A stretch of DNA of 64,000 nt from JBOFOR01 sp051659545 (GCF_051659545.1 NZ_JBOFOR010000312.1:16245-80244), one strand, 5' to 3'; counted from the stretch's first letter, positions 16,088 through 25,749 are shown. Program-made: numbers and translations. Notes: a model not told the origin generated them from the sequence alone.

Positions 16088-18439
16088 TTTTTAAATCCAG
16101 AGCGTGTGTCGATGCCCGATATAGATATAGACTTCTGCTATGAAAGAAGAGAAGAAGTTATAGATTATGTAAAAAGAAAATACGGTGAAGACCATGTTGC
16201 ACAGATAATTACCTTTGGAACAATGGGTGCCAAGGCAGCAATAAGAGACGTTGGAAGAGTATTAGATACACCTTATAATAAAGTAGATAAAATAGCCAAA
16301 GAAATACCTTTTGCACTTGGTATGACTATAGATAAAGCTTTAGAAACTAATCCAAACTTAAGAGAATTATATCAACAAGATAAAGAAACAAAAGAAATAT
16401 TAGATATTTCAAAGCAAATTGAAGGAATGCTAAGACATGCATCTACCCATGCGGCAGGAGTTGTTATTTCTAAAAAATCAGTAGATGAGTATGTACCATT
16501 GTATAAACATCAAGAATCAATAACTACTCAGTTTACAATGACTACTTTGGAAGAACTTGGATTATTAAAGATGGATTTTTTAGGCCTAAGAACGTTAACG
16601 GTTATAAGAGATGCATTAGATTTAATAGAAAGAAATCACAATAGAAAAATAGATTTTTCAAAAATGGATTATGATGATTCGAAGGTATATGAGTTACTAT
16701 CCTCAGGAAACACTGCTGGAGTATTCCAGTTAGAAAGTGCTGGAATGAAGTCTTTCATGAAACAACTAAGGCCAGATAATTTTGAAGACATAGTAGCAGG
16801 AATATCCTTATATAGACCAGGACCTATGGATTCTATACCTACGTATATAGCAAACAAAAATAATCCTCAAAATGTAAAGTATATGCATGAAAAACTAAAA
16901 CCAATAATGGAAGTAACTTATGGATGTTTAGTTTATCAAGAACAAGTAATGCAGGTAGTTAGAGATTTAGGTGGATATAGCTATGGGCGTAGTGACTTAG
17001 TAAGAAGAGCCATGGGTAAAAAGAAAATGGACGTCATGGAAGAAGAAAGAAGATACTTTATACATGGTAAAGAAGATGAAAATGGAAATATAGAAATAAC
17101 AGGATGTGTAAGAAATGGAGTGCCAGAAGATATAGCTGATAAAATATTTGATGATATGATAGACTTTGCAAAGTATGCGTTTAACAAAAGTCATGCGGCA
17201 GCGTATGGAGTGTTATCGTATCAAACAGCATATTTAAAGGCATATTATCCAGTAGAATTTATGGCTGCACTAATAACTAGTGTAATGGGTAATACAGATA
17301 AAGTAGTTGAATATATAAGAGAATGTAGTTCTCTAAAAATAGATGTATTAAAACCAGATATAAACAAAAGTTTTGCCAAATTCTCAGTGGAAGGAACCAA
17401 TATAAGATTTGGATTAGCTGCTGTCAAAAATGTTGGAGTAAATATAATAAACAACATAATAAACGAAAGAGAAACTAACGGGAAGTTCTTGGACTTTAAT
17501 GATTTAGCAAAAAGGTTAGATACCAAAGATACAAACAAAAGAGTTATAGAGAGTTTAATAAAATGTGGTGCATTTGATGAACTAAGTGAAAATAGAGCTA
17601 GTTTAATGGCTGGATACGAAGGTATAGTAGAAAGTATATCAACAGACCGAAAGAAAAATATTCAAGGACAAATATCATTGTTTGATGCATTTGGAAGCGA
17701 TGATAGTAATACACAATTAAATGAAGTTAGCTCTATACTTAAAATTAAAGAATTCGAAGAAAGAGAAAAATTAAGTCTAGAAAAAGAAGTTTTAGGAATG
17801 TATGTAAGTGGACACCCACTATCACAATTTGAAGAACAGTTACAAAAAAGTACATCCATAGATATAGGGAAGATAAATGCTTTAAAAGAGGATGAAGAAG
17901 CATATTTAAGATTAGATGGAAAAGATGTAATAATGGGTGGAATGATAGTATCTAAAAATATAAAAACAACAAAAAGAAATGAAATAATGGCCTTTTTAGA
18001 ATTAGAAGACTTGTATGGAAACATGGAAGTTATAGTATTTCCACAAATTCTAAAAAAGTATAATGATATTTTAAATGAAGATAATATTATATATATAAAA
18101 GGAGTATTAAACATAAAAGAAGATGAAAATGCAAAAATTATAGCTAGAGATATAGCAGATATTAATCATAAAAATAATTTTGTAGAAAATAAATTAAATA
18201 GTAGAAATAACTCGAAAAATGGGTTATATTTAAAGATAGATACGTTTAACAATAAAAAAACAATAGACAAACTAATGGATATTATAAAATTATATCCAGG
18301 AGACGAGAATATATTTTTATATGCACATGAAACTAAACAGCTATGTAAATGGAATGGATTAAGTGTAAAAATATCTGATGACTTAATTAAAAATATAGAA
18401 AAAATACTTACAAAAGAAAGTGTTAAGATTAAAAACTAA
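16088..18439 (+). CDS. dnaE: DNA polymerase III alpha subunit DnaE, exon 2 (residues 388-1170)
   Basis: The 3' exon begins FLNPERVSMPDIDIDF, whose PDIDIDF holds palm catalytic aspartates. The rest of the palm and fingers follow (GLLKMDFLGLRTLTVI, SYRPGPMDSIP-type segment, AFNKSHAAAYG), then helix-hairpin-helix, OB-fold nucleic-acid-binding and C-terminal regions. Together with exon 1 it gives about 1,170 residues, the usual DnaE length. It has no start codon with a ribosome site; the TTG at 16085 lies in the intron. Its protein therefore depends on intron splicing. DnaE extends primers in Firmicute replication alongside PolC. Confidence 0.93.
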   Translation, partial: FLNPERVSMPDIDIDFCYERREEVIDYVKRKYGEDHVAQIITFGTMGAKAAIRDVGRVLDTPYNKVDKIAKEIPFALGMTIDKALETNPNLRELYQQDKETKEILDISKQIEGMLRHASTHAAGVVISKKSVDEYVPLYKHQESITTQFTMTTLEELGLLKMDFLGLRTLTVIRDALDLIERNHNRKIDFSKMDYDDSKVYELLSSGNTAGVFQLESAGMKSFMKQLRPDNFEDIVAGISLYRPGPMDSIPTYIANKNNPQNVKYMHEKLKPIMEVTYGCLVYQEQVMQVVRDLGGYSYGRSDLVRRAMGKKKMDVMEEERRYFIHGKEDENGNIEITGCVRNGVPEDIADKIFDDMIDFAKYAFNKSHAAAYGVLSYQTAYLKAYYPVEFMAALITSVMGNTDKVVEYIRECSSLKIDVLKPDINKSFAKFSVEGTNIRFGLAAVKNVGVNIINNIINERETNGKFLDFNDLAKRLDTKDTNKRVIESLIKCGAFDELSENRASLMAGYEGIVESISTDRKKNIQGQISLFDAFGSDDSNTQLNEVSSILKIKEFEEREKLSLEKEVLGMYVSGHPLSQFEEQLQKSTSIDIGKINALKEDEEAYLRLDGKDVIMGGMIVSKNIKTTKRNEIMAFLELEDLYGNMEVIVFPQILKKYNDILNEDNIIYIKGVLNIKEDENAKIIARDIADINHKNNFVENKLNSRNNSKNGLYLKIDTFNNKKTIDKLMDIIKLYPGDENIFLYAHETKQLCKWNGLSVKISDDLIKNIEKILTKESVKIKN

Positions 18440-18608
18440 ATTAAACAAAATAAAAAAACTAAATTAGATAAAATAAAAACAAATAGAATATTAAAATAAA
18501 AATTATATTATATAATAATATAATGAAAAATTGTTTCAAATTATGATATAATATCATAAAATGAATATTTAGCAAGAGATAATTTTTTTAACTAACATGG
18601 GATGAAAA

Positions 18609-18643
18609 AACACTATAGGGACTTGAAATGTCCCTATAGTGTT
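18609..18643 (+). promoter_or_regulatory. 14-bp perfect hairpin in the pfkA leader
   Basis: AACACTATAGGGAC (18609-18622) pairs with GTCCCTATAGTGTT (18630-18643) around a 7-base loop. On the + strand no T-run follows, and the pfkA ribosome site starts 14 bases later, so it may stabilise or regulate pfkA mRNA. On the - strand it is followed by TTTTTT and would look like a terminator, but no - strand gene ends there. It may also terminate dnaE inefficiently. Confidence 0.5.
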
Positions 18644-18671
18644 GAAATATATATTTAGGAGGTAAAGAGCC

Positions 18672-19631
18672 ATGAAGACTATAGGAATATTGACTAGTGG
18701 AGGAGACGCTCCAGGAATGAATGCAGCAGTAAGAGCTGTTGTGAGATCTGCAATATATTATGGATGTAAGGTATATGGAATCAGCAGAGGATACAAAGGT
18801 TTAATAGAAGAAGATATACAAGAAATGAATTTATCATCTGTTGGAGATATTATACATAGAGGTGGAACAATATTAAAATCTTCAAGATGTGAAGAGTTTA
18901 AAACAGAAGAAGGTAGATTAATCGGAGTAGAAGTATTAAAAAAATACGGAATTGATTGTTTAGTTGTTATAGGTGGAGATGGATCATTCAATGGTGCTCA
19001 GAAGTTAAGTAACTTAGGATTCCCAGCAATAGGAATACCAGGTACTATTGATAATGATTTAGCATACACTGATTATACAATCGGTTTTGATACAACAATG
19101 AATACTATAATCGATGCTATAGGAAAAATAAGAGATACCTCTTCTTCTCATGAAAGGGTTAACATAGTAGAAGTTATGGGAAGACACTGTGGTGATTTAG
19201 CTTTATATTCAGGTCTTGCAGGTGGAGCAGAAACTATAATAGTTCCAGAAGTTGACTTTAGAGTGGAAGATGTTTGCAATAAATTAAAAACTACTCAAAA
19301 AAGAGGTAAAAGACATAGTATAATAGTGCTTGCTGAAGGTGTAGGAAATGCTCAAGATTTAGGAAAAGAAATAGTAAAAGAAACTGGAGCAGACTTAAGA
19401 GTGACAGTGCTTGGTCATGTACAAAGAGGTGGAAGTCCAACCGCATTTGATAGAATACTAGCAAGTAGATTGGGAGTAAAAGCTGTAGAGTTACTATTAG
19501 ATGGAAAATCAGCTAGAGTAGTAGGTATAAAAGATAATAAGATAATTGATATGGAAATACATGAAGCTTTAGCAATGACTAGACCATTTGACAAAGCTAC
19601 TTTTGAAATGGCAAAAATACTATCAATATAG
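18672..19631 (+). CDS. pfkA: ATP-dependent 6-phosphofructokinase
   Basis: The 319-residue enzyme phosphorylates fructose 6-phosphate with ATP, the committed glycolytic step. It has GILTSGGDAPGMN at the N-terminus (ATP site), the catalytic segment PGTIDNDLAYTDYTIGFDTT and MGRHCGDLA. Length and motifs match the bacterial tetrameric allosteric form. TTAGGAGG precedes the ATG by 7 bases. pyk follows after 19 bases, so the two regulated steps of glycolysis are probably cotranscribed, as often in Firmicutes. Confidence 0.97.
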   Translation: MKTIGILTSGGDAPGMNAAVRAVVRSAIYYGCKVYGISRGYKGLIEEDIQEMNLSSVGDIIHRGGTILKSSRCEEFKTEEGRLIGVEVLKKYGIDCLVVIGGDGSFNGAQKLSNLGFPAIGIPGTIDNDLAYTDYTIGFDTTMNTIIDAIGKIRDTSSSHERVNIVEVMGRHCGDLALYSGLAGGAETIIVPEVDFRVEDVCNKLKTTQKRGKRHSIIVLAEGVGNAQDLGKEIVKETGADLRVTVLGHVQRGGSPTAFDRILASRLGVKAVELLLDGKSARVVGIKDNKIIDMEIHEALAMTRPFDKATFEMAKILSI

Positions 19632-19650
19632 ATTTAGGAGGAATATACAT

Positions 19651-21411
19651 ATGTTAAAAAATACAAAGAGGACAAAAATAGTTTGTACACTAGGTCCAGC
19701 AACAGAAAAAGAAGAGGTTTTAACTCAACTTGTTGAAAATGGGTTAAACGTATGCAGATTCAACTTCTCTCATGGTTCTCATGAAGAGCACAAGGGAAGA
19801 TTAGACATGGCTAAAAAAGTAAGTAAAAAATTAAATAAGCCAGTTGCTTTATTATTAGATACAAAAGGACCTGAAATAAGAACAGGAAACTTTGCAGATC
19901 CAGAGGTTCTTTTAGAAGAAGGTACAAAATTTACTATAACAATGAAAGATGTTGTAGGAACAAAAGAAATGTGTACTGTAAGCTACAAGGGACTTGCTAA
20001 TGACGTTGTACCGGGAGATACTATATTAATAGATGATGGTCTAGTAGGACTTAAAGTACAAGAAATAAATGGTGACGATATAGTATGTGTAGTTGAAAAC
20101 TCAGGAATAGTTAAAAATCATAAAGGGGTAAACGTTCCAGGCGTAAAAATAAACTTACCAGCTATAACTCCTAAAGATGAAAGTGATATAGAGTTTGGAA
20201 TAAGCCAAGGTATAGACTATATAGCTGCGTCATTCGTAAGAAAAGCTGCAGATGTATTAGCTATAAGAGAAATATTAGAAAAAAACAATGCCACAGATAT
20301 ACAAATAATATCTAAGATAGAAAACCAAGAAGGTGTAGATAACATAGATGAAATACTACAAGTTTCTGATGGTATAATGGTAGCTAGAGGAGATTTAGGG
20401 GTTGAAATACCGACTGAAGAAATGCCAATAGTTCAAAAAATGATGATAAAGAAATGTAATGAATTAGCTAAGCCAGTTATAACTGCTACTCAAATGCTTG
20501 ATTCTATGATGAGAAATCCAAGACCAACAAGAGCAGAAGTTACTGACGTTGCAAATGCTATATACGATGGAACAGATGCAATCATGTTATCAGGAGAAAC
20601 TGCTGCAGGGAAATATCCAGTAGAATCAGTAAAAATGATGGCTACAATAGCTAAGAGAACGGAAGAAACATTAGATTACGGAAAATTATTACAAGAAAAC
20701 TCTTCAAATAACGTAACTGTAACTGATGCTATAAGTCATGCTACATGTACTACTGCAGTTGATTTAGATGCATCTGCAATAATAACTTCTACTTCATCAG
20801 GACATACAGCTAGAATGGTATCTAAGTTTAGACCGAAGGCTCCAATAATAGCTACTACAAATGATGAAAAAGTAATGAGAAGATTAGCTCTTACTTGGGG
20901 AGTATACCCAGTTAAATCTAACCAAGCTGGTAATACAGATGAGGTTATAGAAAATTCTATAGAAGCAGCAAGAAGTGCTAACTATATAAATAATGGAGAA
21001 TTAGTAGTTATAACTGCTGGTGTACCAGTTGGAGTAAGCGGAACTACTAATTTAATAAAAGTTCATGTGATAAGTGAAGAAATAGTAAAAGGAATAGGTG
21101 TAGGAAGCAAGACTGTAGATGGTAAAGTTCGTATAATCAAAAGTGGGGAAGAATGTAAGGACTTTAACGAAGGTGATGTATTAGTTACTACAATGACTGA
21201 CATAGAAATGAATTCTTATATAGAAAAAGCTGCAGCTATAATAACTGAAGAAGGCGGAATGACTTCTCATGCTGCTATAGTTGGATTAAACTTAAATAAA
21301 CCTGTTATAGTATCTGCAACTAACATGATGAGCTTAGTTAAAGATGGAGAAACAGTAACTGTAGATGCAGCTAGAGGTGTAGTATACAGAGGGTCAACTA
21401 GAGTTTTATAA
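19651..21411 (+). CDS. pyk: pyruvate kinase with C-terminal PEP-utilizing domain
   Basis: The 586-residue enzyme converts phosphoenolpyruvate and ADP to pyruvate and ATP. The core starts TKIVCTLGPAT and includes LDTKGPEIRTG, the MVARGDLGVEIP segment and TATQMLDSM with active-site residues. After about residue 475 an extra domain ends in ITEEGGMTSHAAIVG, the histidine-bearing swivel motif of PEP-utilizing enzymes, as in Bacillus pyruvate kinase. The start at 19651 follows TTAGGAGGAATATACAT; an in-frame start at 19588 would overlap pfkA. Confidence 0.96.
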   Translation: MLKNTKRTKIVCTLGPATEKEEVLTQLVENGLNVCRFNFSHGSHEEHKGRLDMAKKVSKKLNKPVALLLDTKGPEIRTGNFADPEVLLEEGTKFTITMKDVVGTKEMCTVSYKGLANDVVPGDTILIDDGLVGLKVQEINGDDIVCVVENSGIVKNHKGVNVPGVKINLPAITPKDESDIEFGISQGIDYIAASFVRKAADVLAIREILEKNNATDIQIISKIENQEGVDNIDEILQVSDGIMVARGDLGVEIPTEEMPIVQKMMIKKCNELAKPVITATQMLDSMMRNPRPTRAEVTDVANAIYDGTDAIMLSGETAAGKYPVESVKMMATIAKRTEETLDYGKLLQENSSNNVTVTDAISHATCTTAVDLDASAIITSTSSGHTARMVSKFRPKAPIIATTNDEKVMRRLALTWGVYPVKSNQAGNTDEVIENSIEAARSANYINNGELVVITAGVPVGVSGTTNLIKVHVISEEIVKGIGVGSKTVDGKVRIIKSGEECKDFNEGDVLVTTMTDIEMNSYIEKAAAIITEEGGMTSHAAIVGLNLNKPVIVSATNMMSLVKDGETVTVDAARGVVYRGSTRVL

Positions 21412-21794
21412 TAAAGAAATAATATGTAAATAAAACAACATATAAATAAAATGAAATAAGCATCAAAAAAAGTTTTTAGAAAATTTCGAAAATAGTTGTA
21501 AATACTATTTGATGATGCTACTATTATTTTAGGTTACTCAATAACCACTAAGTTTAATCAGAAAACTTAGTGGTTATTTTATAAAAAAAAATATCAGAAT
21601 ATTTAGAAATAACAGAAAATGAGTAACTGTAATATTTATTTTTATACTATATATATTCTAAGAATAATTCTACATCATTATATACTATTATTATTGAAGA
21701 TAATATTCAATCAATAAGATTAACTTAGTTTAAATGATGTAATATTTTAGTTAGAAGATATATATATATAAAGAAAAGGGAGGGGGATTATATT
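21412..21794 (+). promoter_or_regulatory. pyk-transporter intergenic region with nested inverted repeats
   Basis: There is no gene here. GCATC near 21460 can pair with GATGC near 21514, enclosing a smaller AAATAGT/ACTATTT hairpin. The pyk terminator at 21540 is flanked by GTTACTCA (21534-21541) and its complement TGAGTAAC (21620-21627), which would close a larger stem. The rest is AT-rich leader of the transporter gene. No riboswitch family is recognised. Confidence 0.35.
21540..21584 (+). terminator. terminator of pfkA-pyk
   Basis: AATAACCACTAAGTTT (21540-21555) pairs perfectly with AAACTTAGTGGTTATT (21563-21578), followed by TTAT and a further AT-rich tail. Confidence 0.82.
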
Positions 21795-23360
21795 ATGGCA
21801 GAGAGTAGAGAAAACTGGGGTTCGAAAATTGGTCTTATACTAGCAATGGCAGGTAATGCCGTAGGATTGGGGAATTTCTGGAGATTCCCGTACGTAGCTG
21901 CTTCAAATGGTGGAGGAGCATTTATGATTCCTTACTTCTTCGCACTAATCGTTATAGGTATACCTTTAATGTTAGTAGAATGGAGTATAGGTAGATATGG
22001 TGGTAAGTTCGGTCATGGAACTATGGGTCCAATAATGTATGTACAGGCTAAACAAGCGATGGCACCTAAAAAAGCACTTATAGTAGGCTCTTTAGCTGGA
22101 ATGATAGCATTTGGAGTTACTTTATTAGTTAACTCATATTACAACCACTTAATAGGTTGGTCATTGGGATATGCATTTAATTCATTAACCGGTGGTTATA
22201 TGGATATGAATGTCTCGACAGGAGATTTTTTTGTAAAATATATTACGAGTCCAGTAAACTTAATATTTTGGATAATAACACTTTTATTATTAGCAAGAGC
22301 AGTTACTAAAGGTTTAGAAAAAGGTATAGAGTCTTGGGCTAAGTTAATGATGCCTACTTTATATGTATTTGGTATTATATTAGCAATTAGAGCTGTAACA
22401 TTAGGTTCGCCAGTAAATCCTGATTGGAGCGCTATGGCTGGACTAAACTTTATCTGGAATCCAGACTTTAGTTCACTTTCATGGAAATCAGCAATAGCGG
22501 CAGCGGGTCAAATATTCTTCACATTATCATTAGGTATGGGTATAGTAGTAAATTATGCTTCATACTTAAAACCTGAAGAAGATATAATAACATCTTCGGT
22601 TTCTATGATATCATTAAATGAGTTTGCAGAAGTTATTTTAGGTGGTACAGCAGTTATACCGATTGCGTATGCATTCTTAGGTCCAGAAGGAATAACAAAG
22701 AGTATAGGTCTTGCATATATAGCATTACCAAATGTATTTAGAACTATGGCTGGTGGAGGAATATTTGGAGCGATTTGGTTCTTGTTATTATTCTTCGCTG
22801 GAATAACATCTGCTATAGCAATGTACAATTACTTGGTTGCTCTTCTTCAAGAAGATGCAGGTATGGATAGAAAGAAAGCTTCTTTGGTAGTGCTTATAGG
22901 TTACTTAATAGTTGGTATACCAGTTTGTGCAGAGCCAATACTTACGAAAACAGCAGATTTGATGTATTTCTCAGAAGTTGATAACTGGATAGGAAATTAT
23001 TTGTTGATAGTACTTGGATTAATAGAAATAGTTGTAGTTGGATGGTGTGTTAAAGACTCAGCTCTTGAGGAGATGAACAAAGGTGGATTATGGAAGGTTC
23101 CTAAGTGGTATTTTAGGTTATTCCATCAATTCTTAACACCAATTACAATAATAACGTTCTTATTATTCTTTACTATAGATTACGCTAAAGCAGGGAACTT
23201 TAATTTAATACCTGCATATGCTGTTGGAACCGGATTAGAAATGTGGGCTCTTGCAGGTAGAATGGTTGTAATTGGAGTATTAATATGTGGATTTATACAA
23301 TCATATAAATCTATAAAGAAAAAATATGCTAAGGATTTAGATGGCAAAGTACCAGTTTAA
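21795..23360 (+). CDS. neurotransmitter:sodium symporter (NSS/SNF) family transporter
   Basis: The 521-residue protein has about 12 membrane helices and the NSS signature at its start: GNAVGLGNFWRFPYVAASNGGG, which in LeuT forms the Na+ and substrate sites of helix 1. It probably imports an amino acid with sodium. A 31-residue membrane peptide gene follows 15 bases after the stop. The same arrangement occurs in MetP-MetS methionine transporters, which makes a methionine or related substrate possible but unproven. AGGGAGGGGG lies upstream of the ATG. Confidence 0.92.
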   Translation: MAESRENWGSKIGLILAMAGNAVGLGNFWRFPYVAASNGGGAFMIPYFFALIVIGIPLMLVEWSIGRYGGKFGHGTMGPIMYVQAKQAMAPKKALIVGSLAGMIAFGVTLLVNSYYNHLIGWSLGYAFNSLTGGYMDMNVSTGDFFVKYITSPVNLIFWIITLLLLARAVTKGLEKGIESWAKLMMPTLYVFGIILAIRAVTLGSPVNPDWSAMAGLNFIWNPDFSSLSWKSAIAAAGQIFFTLSLGMGIVVNYASYLKPEEDIITSSVSMISLNEFAEVILGGTAVIPIAYAFLGPEGITKSIGLAYIALPNVFRTMAGGGIFGAIWFLLLFFAGITSAIAMYNYLVALLQEDAGMDRKKASLVVLIGYLIVGIPVCAEPILTKTADLMYFSEVDNWIGNYLLIVLGLIEIVVVGWCVKDSALEEMNKGGLWKVPKWYFRLFHQFLTPITIITFLLFFTIDYAKAGNFNLIPAYAVGTGLEMWALAGRMVVIGVLICGFIQSYKSIKKKYAKDLDGKVPV

Positions 23361-23375
23361 AAGGGGGATATAACT

Positions 23376-23471
23376 ATGACAAGTCTAGCGTGGGTATTTT
23401 TAGGATGTGTATGGACCGCTATATTTATTACTACTGTATTATCATTAAGAACAATAATTAATAACCAATAA
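23376..23471 (+). CDS. 31-residue membrane peptide, MetS-like small subunit of the NSS transporter
   Basis: The short open frame at 23376-23471 encodes a single hydrophobic helix (AWVFLGCVWTAIFITTVLSL) with a short polar tail. AAGGGGG lies 8 bases before the ATG, and a terminator follows 5 bases after the stop, so it is the last gene of a two-gene operon. MetS-type small subunits accompany bacterial NSS transporters such as MetP. The match rests on size, helix and position, not on residue identity. Confidence 0.8.
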   Translation: MTSLAWVFLGCVWTAIFITTVLSLRTIINNQ

Positions 23472-23475
23472 AAAT

Positions 23476-23503
23476 AAAAACCCTACTTTTAGTAGGGTTT
23501 TTA
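23476..23503 (+). terminator. terminator of the NSS transporter operon
   Basis: AAAACCCTACT pairs with AGTAGGGTTTT around TTT, with the T-run continuous with the stem. Confidence 0.85.
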
Positions 23504-23618
23504 TAACAAATAGAAAAATAATTGAAATTTATTTGGTAAGAATTAAAAGGTGATTTTATATATAATGTATAATATTGTGTATAAAGAGAGATTAGTATAA
23601 CTATAGGGGGGCGATAAA

Positions 23619-24311
23619 ATGAAGGGAAGTATGGCTGCAAATAATATTAATCAAATAATATTAGAGTTAAAAAAATCAAAGAAAGTAAATGAAAAAAGAA
23701 AAAAAAAATATATTAGAATACTAGAAGAATTACATAAAAGGTACACTGATATAGAAATTAGCGAAAAGTTTAAAACACAGTATAATCAATTAAACACAAA
23801 AGGTACAGAATCAATAAAAGAATTAAGAAATCTAAAAGATGCTAAAGATATAGAATCAGTAATAGAAATTTACATTAGATATCTTAAAGCATCCATTGGA
23901 GATTTTGAAGGTAAAACTATAAATATAAGAAAGTATATTACTAGTTTTTTATTTTGTGCCATGCTATTTTTAGCTTTAACTCCTCAATTCTATGGATTTT
24001 TCCTACCTATATTATTTTTTCTACCTATATATATAGGGCTAAGAGGTGTGAAGCAAAGAACAATGACTGGTTTTTATATGACAATGAGTGTTGTACCAGT
24101 AGCTTTGATGACGTCTATGACATGGATAAGATACGGGATAAATGTTAGAAATGATTATGGATCAGCGTTACAAAATATAATTAGTAGCGGAATGTCTAAA
24201 AATTTAGCTGAAGTCCTAATAGTAGTAGGACCTATACTAGGATGTGCTTTATTTGTATTTGCATTAATGCAATTATACCGAGGGATTAAAAGTAAAGATT
24301 TATTTATATAG
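23619..24311 (+). CDS. membrane protein of unknown function (230 aa)
   Basis: I do not recognise a family. The N-terminal half (residues 1-105) is highly charged, lysine-rich and probably helical. The C-terminal half has about four hydrophobic segments (about 110-122, 124-140, 152-168 and 198-218), ending in a basic tail. AGGGGGG precedes the ATG by about 7 bases, and a terminator follows at once, so it is a real single-gene unit. Base composition resembles its neighbours, giving no sign of recent transfer. No function can be inferred from rlmD next to it. Confidence 0.7.
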   Translation: MKGSMAANNINQIILELKKSKKVNEKRKKKYIRILEELHKRYTDIEISEKFKTQYNQLNTKGTESIKELRNLKDAKDIESVIEIYIRYLKASIGDFEGKTINIRKYITSFLFCAMLFLALTPQFYGFFLPILFFLPIYIGLRGVKQRTMTGFYMTMSVVPVALMTSMTWIRYGINVRNDYGSALQNIISSGMSKNLAEVLIVVGPILGCALFVFALMQLYRGIKSKDLFI

Positions 24312-24336
24312 GGGCTTTATAAGCTCTTATTTTTTT
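24311..24336 (+). terminator. terminator of the 230-aa membrane protein gene
   Basis: GGGCTT (24312-24317) pairs with AAGCTC (24321-24326, one wobble) around TAT, followed by TTATTTTTTT. Confidence 0.65.
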
Positions 24337-24390
24337 GGTAAAATAAATGCTTAAAGAATTTTTAAAATTACATGGACGGAGGACAAACCT

Positions 24391-25749
24391 ATGCTATCAA
24401 AAAATAAAGAGTACATTGTAGATATAGTTGATATAGGTCAAGGTGGAGTTGGAATAGGTAAATATGAAGGTTTTACTGTTTTTGTCGAGGGCGGATTAAT
24501 ACAAGACAAAGTTAAAGTTAAAATAAACAAATCTAAAAAGAGTTATGCAGTAGGTGAAATGGTTGAAATAATAGAAAAGTCACCTTTTAGAGTGGAGAGA
24601 TTATGTAGTGATAAACTTAAGGATTGTGGTGGATGCCAGATACAAGAGTTAGATTATAAAAAGCAACTAGAAACAAAAACGAATGAAGTTAAGCAAGTTA
24701 TAAGTAGAATCGGTAAATTAGAAAATGTAACTATACATGATACAATGGGAATGGAAGAACCTTGTAGATATAGAAATAAGGCTCAATTTCCTATTCAAAA
24801 GATAGGTGGTTCGCCAGCTATTGGTTTTTATAAAAAGAAAAGTCATGATATTATACCAATGGATAAGTGTATGATACAACATGATGTAAATGATAAAATC
24901 ATTCAAATAATAAAAACATACATAAATGCTTACAATGTAAGTATTTACGATGAAAAAAGTCATACAGGTGTATTAAGACATTTAGTAACAAAAGTAGGAT
25001 TTACTACTAATGAAGTAATGGTAGTATTAGTTGCAAATGGTAAGAAACTACCGTATCTAAATGAATTAGCATCTGTACTTGAAGAAAATGTACAAGGATT
25101 TAAAACATTAGTTGTTAATGTAAATAGAGAAAAAACTAATGTAATCTTAGGAAAAGAAAACAGGATAATATCTGGAGAAGGAAAAATAAATGATTATATA
25201 GGAAATTTAGTTTTTGAAATATCTCCGTTATCATTCTTCCAAGTTAATCCTACTCAAACAGAAGTATTATATAATAAAGCTTTAGAGTATGCGCAGTTAA
25301 AAGAAAATGATACTGTATTTGATATATATTGTGGAATAGGAACTATATCTTTATTCTTAGCTCAAAAGGCAACTAAAGTATACGGTATAGAAATAGTTGA
25401 AGAAGCTATAGAAGATGCAAAAGTAAATGCTAAATTAAATAATTTAAACAATGTAGAGTTTTATGCAGGTAAGGCTGAAGAAGTTGTACCTAGAATGTAT
25501 AAGGAAGGCAAGACTGCTAACGTAGTAGTTGTAGATCCACCTAGAAAAGGTTGTGATGAGAAAGTATTAGATACTATAGTGTCTATGGAACCAGATAGAG
25601 TAGTTTACGTATCTTGTAATCCATCTACATTAGCAAGAGATTTAGCTTATTTAGATGAAAATGGATACAAGTGCGTAGAAATACAACCAGTAGATATGTT
25701 CCCTCACACTATGCACGTAGAATGTGTGGCTAAAATAGTTAAAAAATAA
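24391..25749 (+). CDS. rlmD: 23S rRNA (uracil-5-)-methyltransferase, RumA/RlmD family
   Basis: The 452-residue enzyme transfers a methyl group from S-adenosylmethionine to uracil C5 in RNA. An N-terminal TRAM domain spans about 1-60. CSDKLKDCGGCQIQ near 70 supplies the [4Fe-4S] cysteines. The Rossmann segment VFDIYCGIGTISLFLA binds the cofactor. VVDPPRKGCDE and VVYVSCNPSTLARD hold the conserved catalytic region. The closest known functions are RlmD and the Bacillus dual-site RlmCD, so the exact uridine is uncertain. GGACGGAGG precedes the ATG. Confidence 0.9.
   Translation: MLSKNKEYIVDIVDIGQGGVGIGKYEGFTVFVEGGLIQDKVKVKINKSKKSYAVGEMVEIIEKSPFRVERLCSDKLKDCGGCQIQELDYKKQLETKTNEVKQVISRIGKLENVTIHDTMGMEEPCRYRNKAQFPIQKIGGSPAIGFYKKKSHDIIPMDKCMIQHDVNDKIIQIIKTYINAYNVSIYDEKSHTGVLRHLVTKVGFTTNEVMVVLVANGKKLPYLNELASVLEENVQGFKTLVVNVNREKTNVILGKENRIISGEGKINDYIGNLVFEISPLSFFQVNPTQTEVLYNKALEYAQLKENDTVFDIYCGIGTISLFLAQKATKVYGIEIVEEAIEDAKVNAKLNNLNNVEFYAGKAEEVVPRMYKEGKTANVVVVDPPRKGCDEKVLDTIVSMEPDRVVYVSCNPSTLARDLAYLDENGYKCVEIQPVDMFPHTMHVECVAKIVKK

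Noticed and set aside
15001..16090. dnaE broken by a frameshift, sequencing error or insertion of an IS element
   Set aside because: The exons join exactly in frame at a U/G boundary, with all group I core elements between them and no inverted terminal repeats or transposase.
16085..18439. A separate gene starting at TTG 16085
   Set aside because: The TTG lies in the last bases of the intron, has no ribosome site, and the protein begins in mid-domain of DnaE.
21412..21794. Known riboswitch before the NSS transporter
   Set aside because: No S-box, T-box, lysine or glycine riboswitch consensus could be recognised in this leader.
23954..24148. Overlapping 64-codon frame within the 230-residue membrane protein gene
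   Set aside because: It is an alternative-frame shadow without a ribosome site.
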